DNA of 64,000 bases from Polaribacter litorisediminis (lineage in GTDB: Bacteria > Bacteroidota > Bacteroidia > Flavobacteriales > Flavobacteriaceae), in contig NZ_CP082966.1 of the NCBI RefSeq assembly GCF_019968605.1, positions 855,001 through 919,000 on the forward strand. Reading direction: 5' to 3'. A program made the position numbers and the translations under genes. This document shows, in pieces, positions 49,549-58,788 of this stretch (position 1 is its first letter; the number at the start of each line of letters is the position of its first letter). A model generated the notes under the pieces. It worked only from the letters and a program-made list of their open reading frames with translations. It did no database searches and was not told the DNA's origin.

Positions 49549-52026
49549 TTATTGTTGTTTTTCGTTTTCTAATAATTGCTCTAAGGCAATAAAATCTGCC
49601 ACTAAAACTTGTCTTGCTTTACTACCTTCAAATCCGCCAACAATACCTGCTGCTTCTAATTGGTCAATTAATCTTCCGGCTCTATTATACCCTAATTTTA
49701 ATTTTCTTTGTAATAAAGAGGCAGAACCCTGTTGCGCTATCACGATAATTTCTGCAGCTTCTTTAAACAATTTGTCTCTATCTGCAATATCAACATCAAT
49801 ACTTGTGCCATTTTCATCATCGATATATTCTGGCAATAAATAAGCATCTGCATAGGCTTTTTGAGAACCTATAAAATCCGTAATTTTTTCAACTTCAGGG
49901 GTGTCTACAAAAGCACACTGAATTCGTTTAATCTCATTTCCGTTGGTGTATAATAAATCTCCACGACCAATTAATTGATCGGCACCACCTGCGTCTAAAA
50001 TAGTTCTAGAGTCTATTTTAGAAGTAACTCTAAAGGCAATTCTGGCAGGAAAATTCGCCTTAATAATTCCTGTAATTACATTAACAGAGGGTCTTTGTGT
50101 TGCTACTATTAAATGAATTCCTATGGCCCTTGCCAACTGCGCTAAACGAGCAATTGGCGTTTCTACTTCTTTACCTGCAGTCATAATTAGGTCGGCAAAT
50201 TCATCAATCACCAAAACAATGTAAGGTAAAAATTGATGTCCATCATTCGGATTCAATTTGCGCTGCTTAAATTTTACATTATATTCTTTAATGTTACGAA
50301 CCATGGCGTTTTTTAACAAATCATACCGATTATCCATTTCTATACACAAAGAGTTTAAAGTATGCACAACTTTGGTTGTATCGGTAATAATAGCTTCATC
50401 TTCACCAGGCAACTTTGCTAGATAATGACGTTCAATTTTATTGAATAAAGTTAATTCTACTTTCTTCGGATCGACCAAAATAAACTTCACTTCTGCAGGA
50501 TGTTTTTTATACAAAAGTGATGTTAATACTGCATTTAAACCAACAGATTTTCCTTGACCAGTGGCACCCGCCATTAATAAGTGGGGCATTTTAGCCAAGT
50601 CTACTACAAATGTTTCGTTAGAAATTGTTTTTCCTAGTGCAATTGGCAATTCCATTTGAGATTCTTGAAACCTCTTGGAAGCAATCGCAGAATGCATAGA
50701 AACAATCGTAGATTTTTTATTAGGAACTTCAATACCAATAGTTCCTTTTCCAGGAATTGGTGCAATAATTCTGATGCCTAACGCAGATAAAGACAACGCA
50801 ATATCATCTTCTAAATTTTTTATTTTTGAAATTCTAATTCCGGCTTCTGGTACAATTTCATATAAAGTAATTGTTGGGCCAACGGTTGCTTTTATTTCAG
50901 CAATACCAATTTTATAATTCTTTAAGGTTTCTACAATTCTGTTTTTATTGGCTTCTAACTCTTCAGGATCAATAGAAATACTTTCGTTGTATTGTTTTAA
51001 TAAATTAAAGGTAGGAAAACGAAAGTTTGATAACTCTAACGTAGGATCGAATTCACCAAAATCTTTTAAGATTTTATCAGACAAGTTTTCTGTAGAATGT
51101 TCTTCTTCTCTAGCAATAGCTATATCAATGCCCACGTCATTTATGTCTGCTACCGTTTCTTCAATCTGTAATTCTGGAGTAGCTTTTCTTTCAACTTTTA
51201 AAGTAATTTCTTCTTTTTCTTTTGAAGAATCAGAATGTTTAGAAATTGTAGGTTTTAAATTTTCTACGGATAGTTCGAATTCAGATTTTTCTTTGGTGTC
51301 TTTCGAAATGTCTTTCGAAATAACCTCCTGCTTTTCCTTAATCGGTTTAATTTCTTGAGGAGTTTTTTCTTGAGGGGCATTTTTTATTTCGGCCAATTCT
51401 CTTGCTTGTCTAGCTTCACGCTCTATTTTTCTCTGCTTCATTTTTTCAATAAAAGCATCTAAAGTAACTTTATGACGAACGATTATGTATGCAATTAATA
51501 AGAATATCAAAACAATGGCAAGACCTGTTTTACCGATAAAAGTTTGTACATAGTTATTGACTTCAAAACCGATGACACCAGATAAAAGTGCATATTTTTG
51601 ATTTAAAAACCCTAGAGAAACAGAAATCCATAACATAGAGAGTAATCCCCAATTCCAAGAAATAATAATTTTAGAAAACTTTCTTTTAAACAAAATATAA
51701 AATCCGGATAAAAAAAACTGAAACGCAACAGTAAAAGCAGCTAAACCAAAACCTTTGTAAATAAAAAAATGACTTAAACTCGCGCCTATTTTACCCAATA
51801 AATTTTTACTTTTAATCGTTTTATCCGCTAATTTATGTAAACCACTTTGGTCTTCTTTCCAGCTAAAGAAAAATGAAATAAAAGCAATGCATAAGAAAAG
51901 TGAAAACAATATTAAGAAGAAACCGAAAATGGTTTGTGCTTGTCTTGTTTTCAAAAAAGAAAAATCAATCGATTTTTTTTCTTTAGGAGCGGTTATTTTT
52001 TTTGGGGTTTGTTTCTTCGTAGCCAT
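49549..52026 (-). CDS. ftsK: DNA translocase FtsK
   Basis: Pumps chromosome DNA at the division septum and helps XerCD resolve dimers. Of 825 residues, the N-terminal region has four membrane helices (about 28-180), then a charged linker (about 190-330), then the RecA-like motor: Walker A GATGQGKSVGLNA near 485, Walker B VLVIDEFADLIM and the ATQRPSVNVITGIIKANFPA stretch. The C-terminal gamma domain (LLQRKLKLGYNRAGRLIDQL) binds KOPS. The length is short of E. coli FtsK only in the linker. Starts from ATG 52026. Confidence 0.96.
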   Translation of the reverse strand: MATKKQTPKKITAPKEKKSIDFSFLKTRQAQTIFGFFLILFSLFLCIAFISFFFSWKEDQSGLHKLADKTIKSKNLLGKIGASLSHFFIYKGFGLAAFTVAFQFFLSGFYILFKRKFSKIIISWNWGLLSMLWISVSLGFLNQKYALLSGVIGFEVNNYVQTFIGKTGLAIVLIFLLIAYIIVRHKVTLDAFIEKMKQRKIEREARQARELAEIKNAPQEKTPQEIKPIKEKQEVISKDISKDTKEKSEFELSVENLKPTISKHSDSSKEKEEITLKVERKATPELQIEETVADINDVGIDIAIAREEEHSTENLSDKILKDFGEFDPTLELSNFRFPTFNLLKQYNESISIDPEELEANKNRIVETLKNYKIGIAEIKATVGPTITLYEIVPEAGIRISKIKNLEDDIALSLSALGIRIIAPIPGKGTIGIEVPNKKSTIVSMHSAIASKRFQESQMELPIALGKTISNETFVVDLAKMPHLLMAGATGQGKSVGLNAVLTSLLYKKHPAEVKFILVDPKKVELTLFNKIERHYLAKLPGEDEAIITDTTKVVHTLNSLCIEMDNRYDLLKNAMVRNIKEYNVKFKQRKLNPNDGHQFLPYIVLVIDEFADLIMTAGKEVETPIARLAQLARAIGIHLIVATQRPSVNVITGIIKANFPARIAFRVTSKIDSRTILDAGGADQLIGRGDLLYTNGNEIKRIQCAFVDTPEVEKITDFIGSQKAYADAYLLPEYIDDENGTSIDVDIADRDKLFKEAAEIIVIAQQGSASLLQRKLKLGYNRAGRLIDQLEAAGIVGGFEGSKARQVLVADFIALEQLLENEKQQ

Positions 52027-52069
52027 TAAAAATTAAAGTCTATTTTGTTTAGTGAATATACATTTTTAC

Positions 52070-52450
52070 TTAAAATAACAAAGCTATTTTAGGAATGTAT
52101 ATAATACCAGCAATGATTAAAGAAATAATTGCGGCAAAACTTGGCGCACCTGCAGCAATATCTTTAATTAATCCTATTTTTTTATGATACTCTGGATGAA
52201 TAAAATCGGCTACTTCTTCTACTGCAGAATTAGCGGCTTCAGCAACCAAAACCAAACCAATTACTAAAATCTGAATAGACCATTCTGTAGCAGAAATATC
52301 AAAATAAAACCCCATGATGCTAGCTATAAGTGCAAAAAAAAGTTGTGCCTTAATACTATCTTCAGTAGTCATTAAAATCCACATACCTCTCAAGGCAAAC
52401 TTTAGACTTCGAATTCTACCTCGAATAAAACCATCTTTAGGATTTTTCAT
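52070..52450 (-). CDS. dgkA: Diacylglycerol / undecaprenol kinase
   Basis: Small integral-membrane lipid kinase of 126 residues. It has the active-site helix LVAEAANSAVEEVADFIHPE, where most members read E-x2-N-[ST]-A-[IV]-E, followed by KKIGLIKDIAAGAPSFAAII. About three to four helices are seen. It starts one base after the stop of the tpx gene on the minus strand. Undecaprenol may be the true substrate, as in other Gram-negative bacteria without DgkB. Confidence 0.9.
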   Translation of the reverse strand: MKNPKDGFIRGRIRSLKFALRGMWILMTTEDSIKAQLFFALIASIMGFYFDISATEWSIQILVIGLVLVAEAANSAVEEVADFIHPEYHKKIGLIKDIAAGAPSFAAIISLIIAGIIYIPKIALLF

Positions 52451-52451
52451 G

Positions 52452-52949
52452 TTAAATTACCTTTAAAGCTGCCTCGTAATTTGGTTCATCAGCAATTTCA
52501 GGAACTTGTTCGGTATACGTAACTTCACCATTTTCATTCAGTATAATAATAGCTCTTGAGTGCAGATGGGCTAGAGGTCCGTTTGTAATCTCTAGTTCAT
52601 AATCTTTACCAAATTGTCCGGTAGCAAAATCTGATAGCATCACCACATTGTCCAGTCCTTCTGCAGCGCAAAAACGAGCTTGTGCAAAAGGTAAATCTTT
52701 AGAAATACACAAAACAACCGTGTTTTTTAATTCAGATGCATTTTTATTAAATTCTCTTACAGACATAGCACAAGTACCAGTGTCTACACTCGGAAAAATG
52801 TTTAAAATAACGTTTTTTCCTGCAAAATCAGATAAGCTTTTATGTGATAAATCTACTGCAGTTAATGAGAAATCTGGAGCTTTCGTTCCAACTTCCGGTA
52901 AGTTTCCAAGAGTGTTTATACTATTTCCTTTTAAAGTGATATTTGCCAT
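52452..52949 (-). CDS. tpx: Thiol peroxidase Tpx
   Basis: Atypical 2-Cys peroxiredoxin that reduces hydroperoxides with thioredoxin. The 165 residues carry the peroxidatic Cys in DTGTCAMSVREFNK (about residue 60) and the resolving Cys in FAQARFCAAEGLDNVV (about residue 94), with PDFSLTAVDLSHKSLSDFAG before them. Both catalytic cysteines are intact. Adjacent to dgkA, probably one transcript. Confidence 0.94.
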   Translation of the reverse strand: MANITLKGNSINTLGNLPEVGTKAPDFSLTAVDLSHKSLSDFAGKNVILNIFPSVDTGTCAMSVREFNKNASELKNTVVLCISKDLPFAQARFCAAEGLDNVVMLSDFATGQFGKDYELEITNGPLAHLHSRAIIILNENGEVTYTEQVPEIADEPNYEAALKVI

Positions 52950-53119
52950 TTTTACAAGTTTTTTAGGTCATCAAAAGTAATATTTTTTATTGAATTTTAT
53001 GGGTTTAAAATGGTAGATTTCAAACGAACGTTGTTAGAATTATTAAAAAAAACACCATTAGACGATGTAGAGGGGTTTCTCTTGAAATTGTATCTTCGCA
53101 GCCTGAAAATCATTTAAAT

Positions 53120-54499
53120 TTGAATATCTCTCAATACACTTCAGAATTTAAGTACAATTGGAAACTTGCAGCGCCAGTAATGTTAGGCATGTTAGGGCAT
53201 ACTTTTGTGAGTTTTGTTGATAATATTATGGTGGGGCAATTAGGAACTGCAGAATTAGCCGCGGTATCTTTAGGAAACAGTTTTATGTTTATTGCCATGT
53301 CTATTGGTATCGGTTTTTCTACCGCAATTACGCCTTTAATTGCAGAAGCAGATTCGTCTGATAATTTAAAACAAGCTAAATCTGCTTACAAACATGGTTT
53401 GTTTTTATGCACAACTTTGGGGATTCTATTATTCTTGTTAATTTTTTTTTCAAAGCCATTAATGTATTTAATGCAACAACCTAAAGAAGTAGTAGAACTG
53501 GCAATTCCGTATTTAGATTTGGTGGCTTTTTCATTGATTCCGTTGGTTATTTTTCAGGCGATAAAACAGTTTAGTGATGGCATGTCGATGACCAAATACC
53601 CCATGTATGCAACGTTGCTTGCAAACATTATTAATGTAGTTTTAAACTATATTTTAATTTTTGGTAAATTGGGGTTTCCTGAAATGGGAATTGTCGGAGC
53701 CGCATACGGAACCTTGGTCTCGCGCATTGTTATGGTAATTTATCTTTGGGTTTTATTGCGTTATAAAGAACGTTCGGCTAGAATTGTAAAAAACATAAAA
53801 TTCTTTATGTTAGATAGTTTGATGATTAAAAAAATAATCAATCTGGGTTCTTTAACAGCGATGCAAATGTTTTTTGAAGTTGCTATTTTTACCGCAGCAA
53901 TTTGGTTAAGCGGATTATTAGGTAAAAATCCGCAGGCAGCCAATCAAATTGCATTGAATTTATCTTCCATGACATTTATGGTGGCCATGGGTTTAAGTGT
54001 TGCTTCTATGATTAGAGTTGCGAATCAAAAGGGTTTGCAGAATTATAGAGAATTGCGTAGAATTGCTTTCTCTATTTTTTTATTAGGAATTTTACTTGCC
54101 GTTTTCTTTGCGGCTATCTTTTTTATCTTTCATAAAAGTTTGCCTAATATTTATATGGATTTAAACGATACTGAAAATTATGTTGATAATATGGAAGTAG
54201 TATCTATTGCTTCTAAGTTATTATTAGCGGCAGCATTTTTTCAAATTTCAGATAGTATTCAGGTTGTTGTTTTGGGTGCATTGCGTGGTTTGCAAGATGT
54301 TAAGATACCTACAATACTTACTTTTATTTCCTATTGGGTCATCGGATTTCCTGTTTCTTATTTTTTAGGAAAAGAAGAAATGTATGGCAGTTTTGGTATT
54401 TGGTTGGGTTTATTGGCAGGTTTAACTACAGCTTCCATATTGCTATTTATCAGGTTTAATAAATTAACCTTAAAATTGATAAAAGAAAAGCAGAAGTAA
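53120..54499 (+). CDS. MATE family efflux transporter
   Basis: Multidrug/Na+ (or H+) antiporter of 459 residues with 12 helices and two repeats; the first half has WKLAAPVMLGMLGHTFVSFV, DNIMVGQLGTAELAAVSLGN and the second PQAANQIALNLSSMTFMVAM. The start is TTG 53120 (MNISQYTSEFKYNWKL), three bases after the stop of a 35-codon ORF at 53010-53117. Substrates cannot be predicted. Confidence 0.9.
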   Translation: MNISQYTSEFKYNWKLAAPVMLGMLGHTFVSFVDNIMVGQLGTAELAAVSLGNSFMFIAMSIGIGFSTAITPLIAEADSSDNLKQAKSAYKHGLFLCTTLGILLFLLIFFSKPLMYLMQQPKEVVELAIPYLDLVAFSLIPLVIFQAIKQFSDGMSMTKYPMYATLLANIINVVLNYILIFGKLGFPEMGIVGAAYGTLVSRIVMVIYLWVLLRYKERSARIVKNIKFFMLDSLMIKKIINLGSLTAMQMFFEVAIFTAAIWLSGLLGKNPQAANQIALNLSSMTFMVAMGLSVASMIRVANQKGLQNYRELRRIAFSIFLLGILLAVFFAAIFFIFHKSLPNIYMDLNDTENYVDNMEVVSIASKLLLAAAFFQISDSIQVVVLGALRGLQDVKIPTILTFISYWVIGFPVSYFLGKEEMYGSFGIWLGLLAGLTTASILLFIRFNKLTLKLIKEKQK

Positions 54500-54925
54500 G
54501 GTTTCGAGGATGTTTTTAGTGTAGTTATTTAGAATCACTTTTCGTTTTAAATATAGCTAATATTCCTTAAAATCTTTAGCTGTTTTTAGATGTTTAGAAA
54601 ATTTTAGTTATTTTGAATCAACTAAATGCTATTTTTATAGCTTGCAATCTTGATCTACTTATCCCGATGAAATTTATGTATAAAGAGATTTCAAAATAAA
54701 AATAAATAGCCTAAAAATATACTTTCTTAATTCCTTTAAGAGATTACTTTTTTAAACTATAAATTTATTCTATAAATGTAAAAAAAAGAGGCAATTAATA
54801 AGGAATTTATAATAATGTAAATGCGGATAAAAATTATTAGTAATAGTGATAAAAATTTCAGTTAAGTTCTTGAAATAGTGTAATTTTGCATCTTCAAATT
54901 TTGTAATTAATTTAATTCATATCTA
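54500..54925. other. Intergenic region, 426 bases
   Basis: AT-rich gap between the MATE gene and the esterase gene. The only clear signal is TAATTTTG at 54881-54888, a -7 promoter element about 38 bases before the esterase start. All frames are closed by frequent stops and no stable hairpin or RNA gene is seen. Confidence 0.7.
54881..54888 (+). promoter_or_regulatory. -7 element of the esterase/ligase cluster
   Basis: TAATTTTG fits TAnnTTTG. The -33 element is not evident. It is the likely promoter for the whole five-gene cluster that begins at 54926. Confidence 0.5.
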
Positions 54926-55630
54926 TTGAAAGAAGATTATCATAAATGGTATTCGCCAACATTAAATAAAGATATTGAAATGTTGGTTTTTGGGCATGCA
55001 GGGTATCCTTTAATTTTATTCCCAACAACAAGCGGGCGTTTTTACGAGTGTAAAGATTTTAAACTTATAGAATCTGCAAAATGGTTTTTAGAAGAAGGTT
55101 TGGTGCAAATTTATTGTCCGGATTCTATCAACGAAGCTAGTTGGTATGCTAAGAACCTGCATCCTGCAGATCGTGTAAAAAACCATATTTGGTATGATAA
55201 ATTTATTTTAGAGGAAGTTGTAAATCCTATTTGTCATGATAGAGGCATTCAAAAAGTAGCGATTGCTGGTGTTAGTTTTGGAGGGTATCATGCGGCAAAT
55301 TTTGCCTTTAAACATCCAGAAAGAGTAAGTCATATGTTTAGTTTAAGTGGTGCTTTTGATATCAAATCTTTTTTAGACGGATATTATGATGACAATGTTT
55401 TTTACAACAATCCAGTAGATTTTTTACCAGGAAGTAATCATTCTGAACTTTGGAATATGAAAATTATTTTAGGGACTAGTGATTGGGATATTTGTTTAGA
55501 ATCTAACCAAACGTTGGCAAAAATATTATCAGACAAAAACATTCCTTTTTGGTTTGATGAACGTAAATGGGCAGAACACGATTGGCCTATTTGGAGACAA
55601 ATGTTTCCGCATTATGTATCAACAATTTAA
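54926..55630 (+). CDS. Alpha/beta-hydrolase, esterase family
   Basis: First gene of a five-gene cluster. The 234-residue enzyme has the nucleophile elbow GVSFGG with Ser117, and a His in EHDWPIWRQM near the end. The oxyanion region NTTSGRFYECKD... is near residue 42. No signal peptide, so it is cytoplasmic. It belongs with the putative-esterase group (PF00756-like). In the cluster it could hydrolyse, cyclise or release a product of the ligases; the substrate is unknown. It starts with TTG in TTGAAA. Confidence 0.85.
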   Translation: MKEDYHKWYSPTLNKDIEMLVFGHAGYPLILFPTTSGRFYECKDFKLIESAKWFLEEGLVQIYCPDSINEASWYAKNLHPADRVKNHIWYDKFILEEVVNPICHDRGIQKVAIAGVSFGGYHAANFAFKHPERVSHMFSLSGAFDIKSFLDGYYDDNVFYNNPVDFLPGSNHSELWNMKIILGTSDWDICLESNQTLAKILSDKNIPFWFDERKWAEHDWPIWRQMFPHYVSTI

Positions 55631-55663
55631 AAATAAATCAACTCACAATTTAAAAATATACAG

Positions 55664-56761
55664 ATGAAAAAAATAGGTATTTTATTTGGACAAGAAAACA
55701 CGTTTCCTCAAGCTTTTATTGATAGAGTAAATCAAAAAATTGAAGCGCAAGGTATTAAAGATATGATAGCAGAAGCTGTTTTAATTGATACCGTAGAGCA
55801 AGCAAAATCTGATGAATATGCGGTGATTATTGATAGAATTTCGCAAGATGTTCCTTTTTATAGAGCGTATTTAAAAAATGCTGCAATTACAGGAACTGCC
55901 GTAATTAACAATCCTTTTTGGTGGAGTGCTGATGAAAAATTTTTCAACAATGCATTGGCTGAAAAAGTTGGTGTACCAGTGCCTAAAACATTTATTTTGC
56001 CTTCTTCACAAAGACCTCCAGATACCGATGAGAATTCTTTTAGAAACATGAAATATCCTTTTAATTGGGATAAAATGTTTGATACTGTTGGTTTTCCTGC
56101 TTATATGAAACCTCACGATGGTGGAGGTTGGAAAAGTGTTTATAGAGTTGAAAACCCGGAGGATTTATGGCAAAAACATGGCGAAACTGAACATTTAATT
56201 ATGATGTTACAAGAAGAAATAGACTTTAAAGAATACTTTAGATGTTATGTTTTAGGAACGGATAACGTGCACATTATGCAATATGAGCCGAGAAATCCAC
56301 ATCATTTGCGTTATGTTTTAGATGGCGATCCTGTAGATCAGAAAATATTAGATACGGTGCATGAGTATTGCATCCGTTTAAATAAAGCGTTGGGGTATGA
56401 CTTTAATACGGTAGAATTTGCTGTAAAAGATGGTATTCCGTATGCTATTGATTTTTGTAATCCTGCACCAGATGCAGATATTAATTCTGTAGGTGCAGAT
56501 AATTTTGAGTGGATTGTAGAAAATGCTGCAAACATGGCGATAGAAAAAGCAAAACAATACAAAAAAGGACAAATGAACCTTACTTGGGGAAGTTTTGTAA
56601 CCGACCAAATAGCGCCAAAAACACCAGTTACAGAGAAAGCTCCTGCAAAGAAAGTGACTACAAAGAAAGCAGCTGGTAAGAAAGCCGATGCAAAGAAAGT
56701 TGTTGCTAAAAAAGCACCTGCTAAAAAAGTGGCAACGAAAAGAAAATCGAGTAAAAAGTAG
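55664..56761 (+). CDS. ATP-grasp ligase with a histone-H1-like lysine-rich tail
   Basis: A 365-residue enzyme whose residues 1-318 fit an ATP-grasp ligase: YMKPHDGGGWKSVYRV (ATP-binding lysine and glycine loop), MMLQEEIDFKEYFRCYVLG, and the metal-binding end VEFAVKDGIPYAIDFCNPAP. It should join a carboxylate to an amine with ATP. Residues 319-365 are quite different: 18 of 47 are lysine, with KK doublets every five residues (AKKVTTKKAAGKKADAKK...), as in histone H1-like HctB/AlgP tails. This is encoded by a 15-base periodic repeat (about 56638-56758). The tail may bind DNA, RNA, polyphosphate or the cell surface. Confidence 0.82.
   Translation: MKKIGILFGQENTFPQAFIDRVNQKIEAQGIKDMIAEAVLIDTVEQAKSDEYAVIIDRISQDVPFYRAYLKNAAITGTAVINNPFWWSADEKFFNNALAEKVGVPVPKTFILPSSQRPPDTDENSFRNMKYPFNWDKMFDTVGFPAYMKPHDGGGWKSVYRVENPEDLWQKHGETEHLIMMLQEEIDFKEYFRCYVLGTDNVHIMQYEPRNPHHLRYVLDGDPVDQKILDTVHEYCIRLNKALGYDFNTVEFAVKDGIPYAIDFCNPAPDADINSVGADNFEWIVENAANMAIEKAKQYKKGQMNLTWGSFVTDQIAPKTPVTEKAPAKKVTTKKAAGKKADAKKVVAKKAPAKKVATKRKSSKK
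56638..56758 (+). repeat. 15-base periodic repeat coding the lysine-rich tail
   Basis: Imperfect 15-base units, each coding xxxKK, repeated about six to eight times. It is the coding basis for the H1-like C-terminus of the ATP-grasp protein and would be prone to length change. Confidence 0.75.
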
Positions 56762-56859
56762 ATTTATGCCTTTTTAGAATGCAATCAAGGGCTTATTAAT
56801 AGTTTATAGGTAGCGCGATAGCATTCATAGAAACACATAGAACTTTAACATTTTTCATT

Positions 56860-57954
56860 ATGAAATTTACATTAGGCATAGAAGAAGAGTATCAGGTAAT
56901 AGATCCGGTAACGAGAGAACTAACGTCTCACGATCAAAATATTGTCACGAATGCTGAAAAGTTTTTAAACGACCAGGTGAAGGCCGAAATGCATCAAGCG
57001 GTCGTAGAAGTTGGTACAAATATATGTGAAGATATTCAGGATGCCAGAAAACAAGTTTCACATCTTCGAAAATCAATTTCTAATATTGCTGGAGATTTAG
57101 GTTATAAAATTGGAGCAGCAGGAACCCATCCATTTTCTAAATGGGAAATGCAGATGATTACCCCAAATCCTCGCTATGATGAGATTGTAAATGAATTACA
57201 AGACATTGCAAGATCTAATTTAATCTTTGGTTTGCACGTTCATGTGGGCATGGAAGATAGAAATATGGCAATGCATTTGGTAAATTCTATGCGTTATTTT
57301 TTACCTCATTTATATGCGTTGTCTACAAATTCTCCTTTCTGGGAAGGTAGAAATACTGGGTTTAAATCTTTTAGGTCTAAAGTTTTTGATAAGTTTCCAA
57401 GAACAGGAATTCCCGGTATTTTTGAGAGCTATGCCCAATATGAAAATTATATAAATCTTTTGGTAAAAACAAGGTGTATCGATAATCCGAAGAAAATATG
57501 GTGGGACATTCGTATCCATCCTGTTTTTCCAACGTTAGAAGTTCGTATTTGTGATGTTCCATTAACGGTGGATGAAACTATTTGTATTGCTGCTTTAATT
57601 CAAGCTTTGGTGGCAAAGTTATACAAGTTAAGAACGCACAATTTAAACTTTATGAATTATCATAGAGCTTTAATTAATGAGAATAAATGGCGAGCAGGAC
57701 GTTATGGAATTGAAGGGAAAATGATTGACTTTGGTCTGGAAAAAGAAGTTGAAACCAAGCTTTTAATGCATGAATTTGTAGATTTTGTAGATGATGTTTT
57801 AGATGATTTAGGCTCTAGAGAAGAGGTTGAATATATCTTTAAAATGTTAGAAAACGGAACAGGAGCAGACCGACAATTAAAGATTTTTGAAGAAACAAAA
57901 GATTTAACTAAAGTAGTAGATTATATTACAGAACAGACCATTTTAGGTGTTTAA
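56860..57954 (+). CDS. Carboxylate-amine ligase, glutamate-cysteine ligase type 2 (YbdK-like)
   Basis: Member of the GCS2/YbdK family that forms gamma-glutamyl or similar amides with ATP. The 364 residues include the start LGIEEEYQVIDPVTRELTSH, LIFGLHVHVGMEDRNMAMHL, STNSPFWEGRNTGFKSFRSK, RTGIPGIF and the end-strand WDIRIHPVFPTLEVRICD. All acidic metal-binding positions appear kept. In E. coli YbdK has weak glutamate-cysteine ligase activity; the true product here is unknown. Lies 98 bases after the ATP-grasp gene and nine bases before the amidotransferase. Confidence 0.92.
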   Translation: MKFTLGIEEEYQVIDPVTRELTSHDQNIVTNAEKFLNDQVKAEMHQAVVEVGTNICEDIQDARKQVSHLRKSISNIAGDLGYKIGAAGTHPFSKWEMQMITPNPRYDEIVNELQDIARSNLIFGLHVHVGMEDRNMAMHLVNSMRYFLPHLYALSTNSPFWEGRNTGFKSFRSKVFDKFPRTGIPGIFESYAQYENYINLLVKTRCIDNPKKIWWDIRIHPVFPTLEVRICDVPLTVDETICIAALIQALVAKLYKLRTHNLNFMNYHRALINENKWRAGRYGIEGKMIDFGLEKEVETKLLMHEFVDFVDDVLDDLGSREEVEYIFKMLENGTGADRQLKIFEETKDLTKVVDYITEQTILGV

Positions 57955-57966
57955 GGATTTATATTG

Positions 57967-58782
57967 ATGGATAAAAACAAAGTGAAAGTAGCAATTTTAG
58001 ATATGAATAACAACAAGCCAAACCAAGGTTTGCGTTGTATCAGAGAAATTGTTGAAACGTTTCACGAAGAAGTAGATTTTGTAATTTTTGATATAAGGCA
58101 CAAAAATGAAATTCCAGATACTTCGTTTGATATTTATATTTCTAGTGGTGGCCCAGGAAGTCCTTTAGAAGAAGGTGCTTGGAGAAAACCATATTTAGAG
58201 TTAATGGAAACCCTTTGGATTCATAACAAAAACTCAAACCTTAAAAAGTCAGTTTTTTTTATTTGTTACTCATTTCAAGTAATTTGTGATTATCTTAAAT
58301 TAGGCGAAGTAAAAATAAGAAAAAGTACTTCTTTTGGCATTTTACGTATGCATAAGACTAAAAGCGGTCAAGATGACCCGCTATTAGAAGGCTTGCAAGA
58401 TCCTTTTTATGCAGTAGATTCTAGAGATTGGCAATTGGTACAGCCGAGGTTAGAAGTTTTTAAAGAACATGGCTCTACCATTTTAAGTATAGAAAGAATT
58501 CGAACACACGTAGAATTAGAGCGTGCAATTATGGCGGTTCGTTTTTCTGACGAATTTGTAGGAACTCAATTTCATCCAGAAGCAGAACCTGTAAGTATGG
58601 AAGTTTATTTTTCTTTAGAAGAAAATAAAAAAGTAATTATCAATAGTTTTGGTGAAGAGGTATATGAACAAATGATGGATAGAATGGATGATCCTGAAAA
58701 ATTAGCGAAGACGTACAGTACTATTTTGCCAAAATTTATCAGAAAGGCTATCAATAAAGTTAAACAACCTTTATTATCCTAA
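57967..58782 (+). CDS. Class I glutamine-amidotransferase-like protein
   Basis: A 271-residue GATase1 domain protein. The nucleophile elbow reads FFICYSFQVIC with Cys100, where classical amidotransferases have G-[VI]-C-x-G-[HQ]; the second half of the triad is intact, His203 and Glu205 in GTQFHPEAEP. SSGGPGSP is the oxyanion-strand region. It could supply ammonia to a ligase or act as a peptidase or hydrolase. Start is ATG 57967; a TTG lies just upstream at 57964. Confidence 0.85.
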   Translation: MDKNKVKVAILDMNNNKPNQGLRCIREIVETFHEEVDFVIFDIRHKNEIPDTSFDIYISSGGPGSPLEEGAWRKPYLELMETLWIHNKNSNLKKSVFFICYSFQVICDYLKLGEVKIRKSTSFGILRMHKTKSGQDDPLLEGLQDPFYAVDSRDWQLVQPRLEVFKEHGSTILSIERIRTHVELERAIMAVRFSDEFVGTQFHPEAEPVSMEVYFSLEENKKVIINSFGEEVYEQMMDRMDDPEKLAKTYSTILPKFIRKAINKVKQPLLS

Positions 58783-58788
58783 ATTTTT

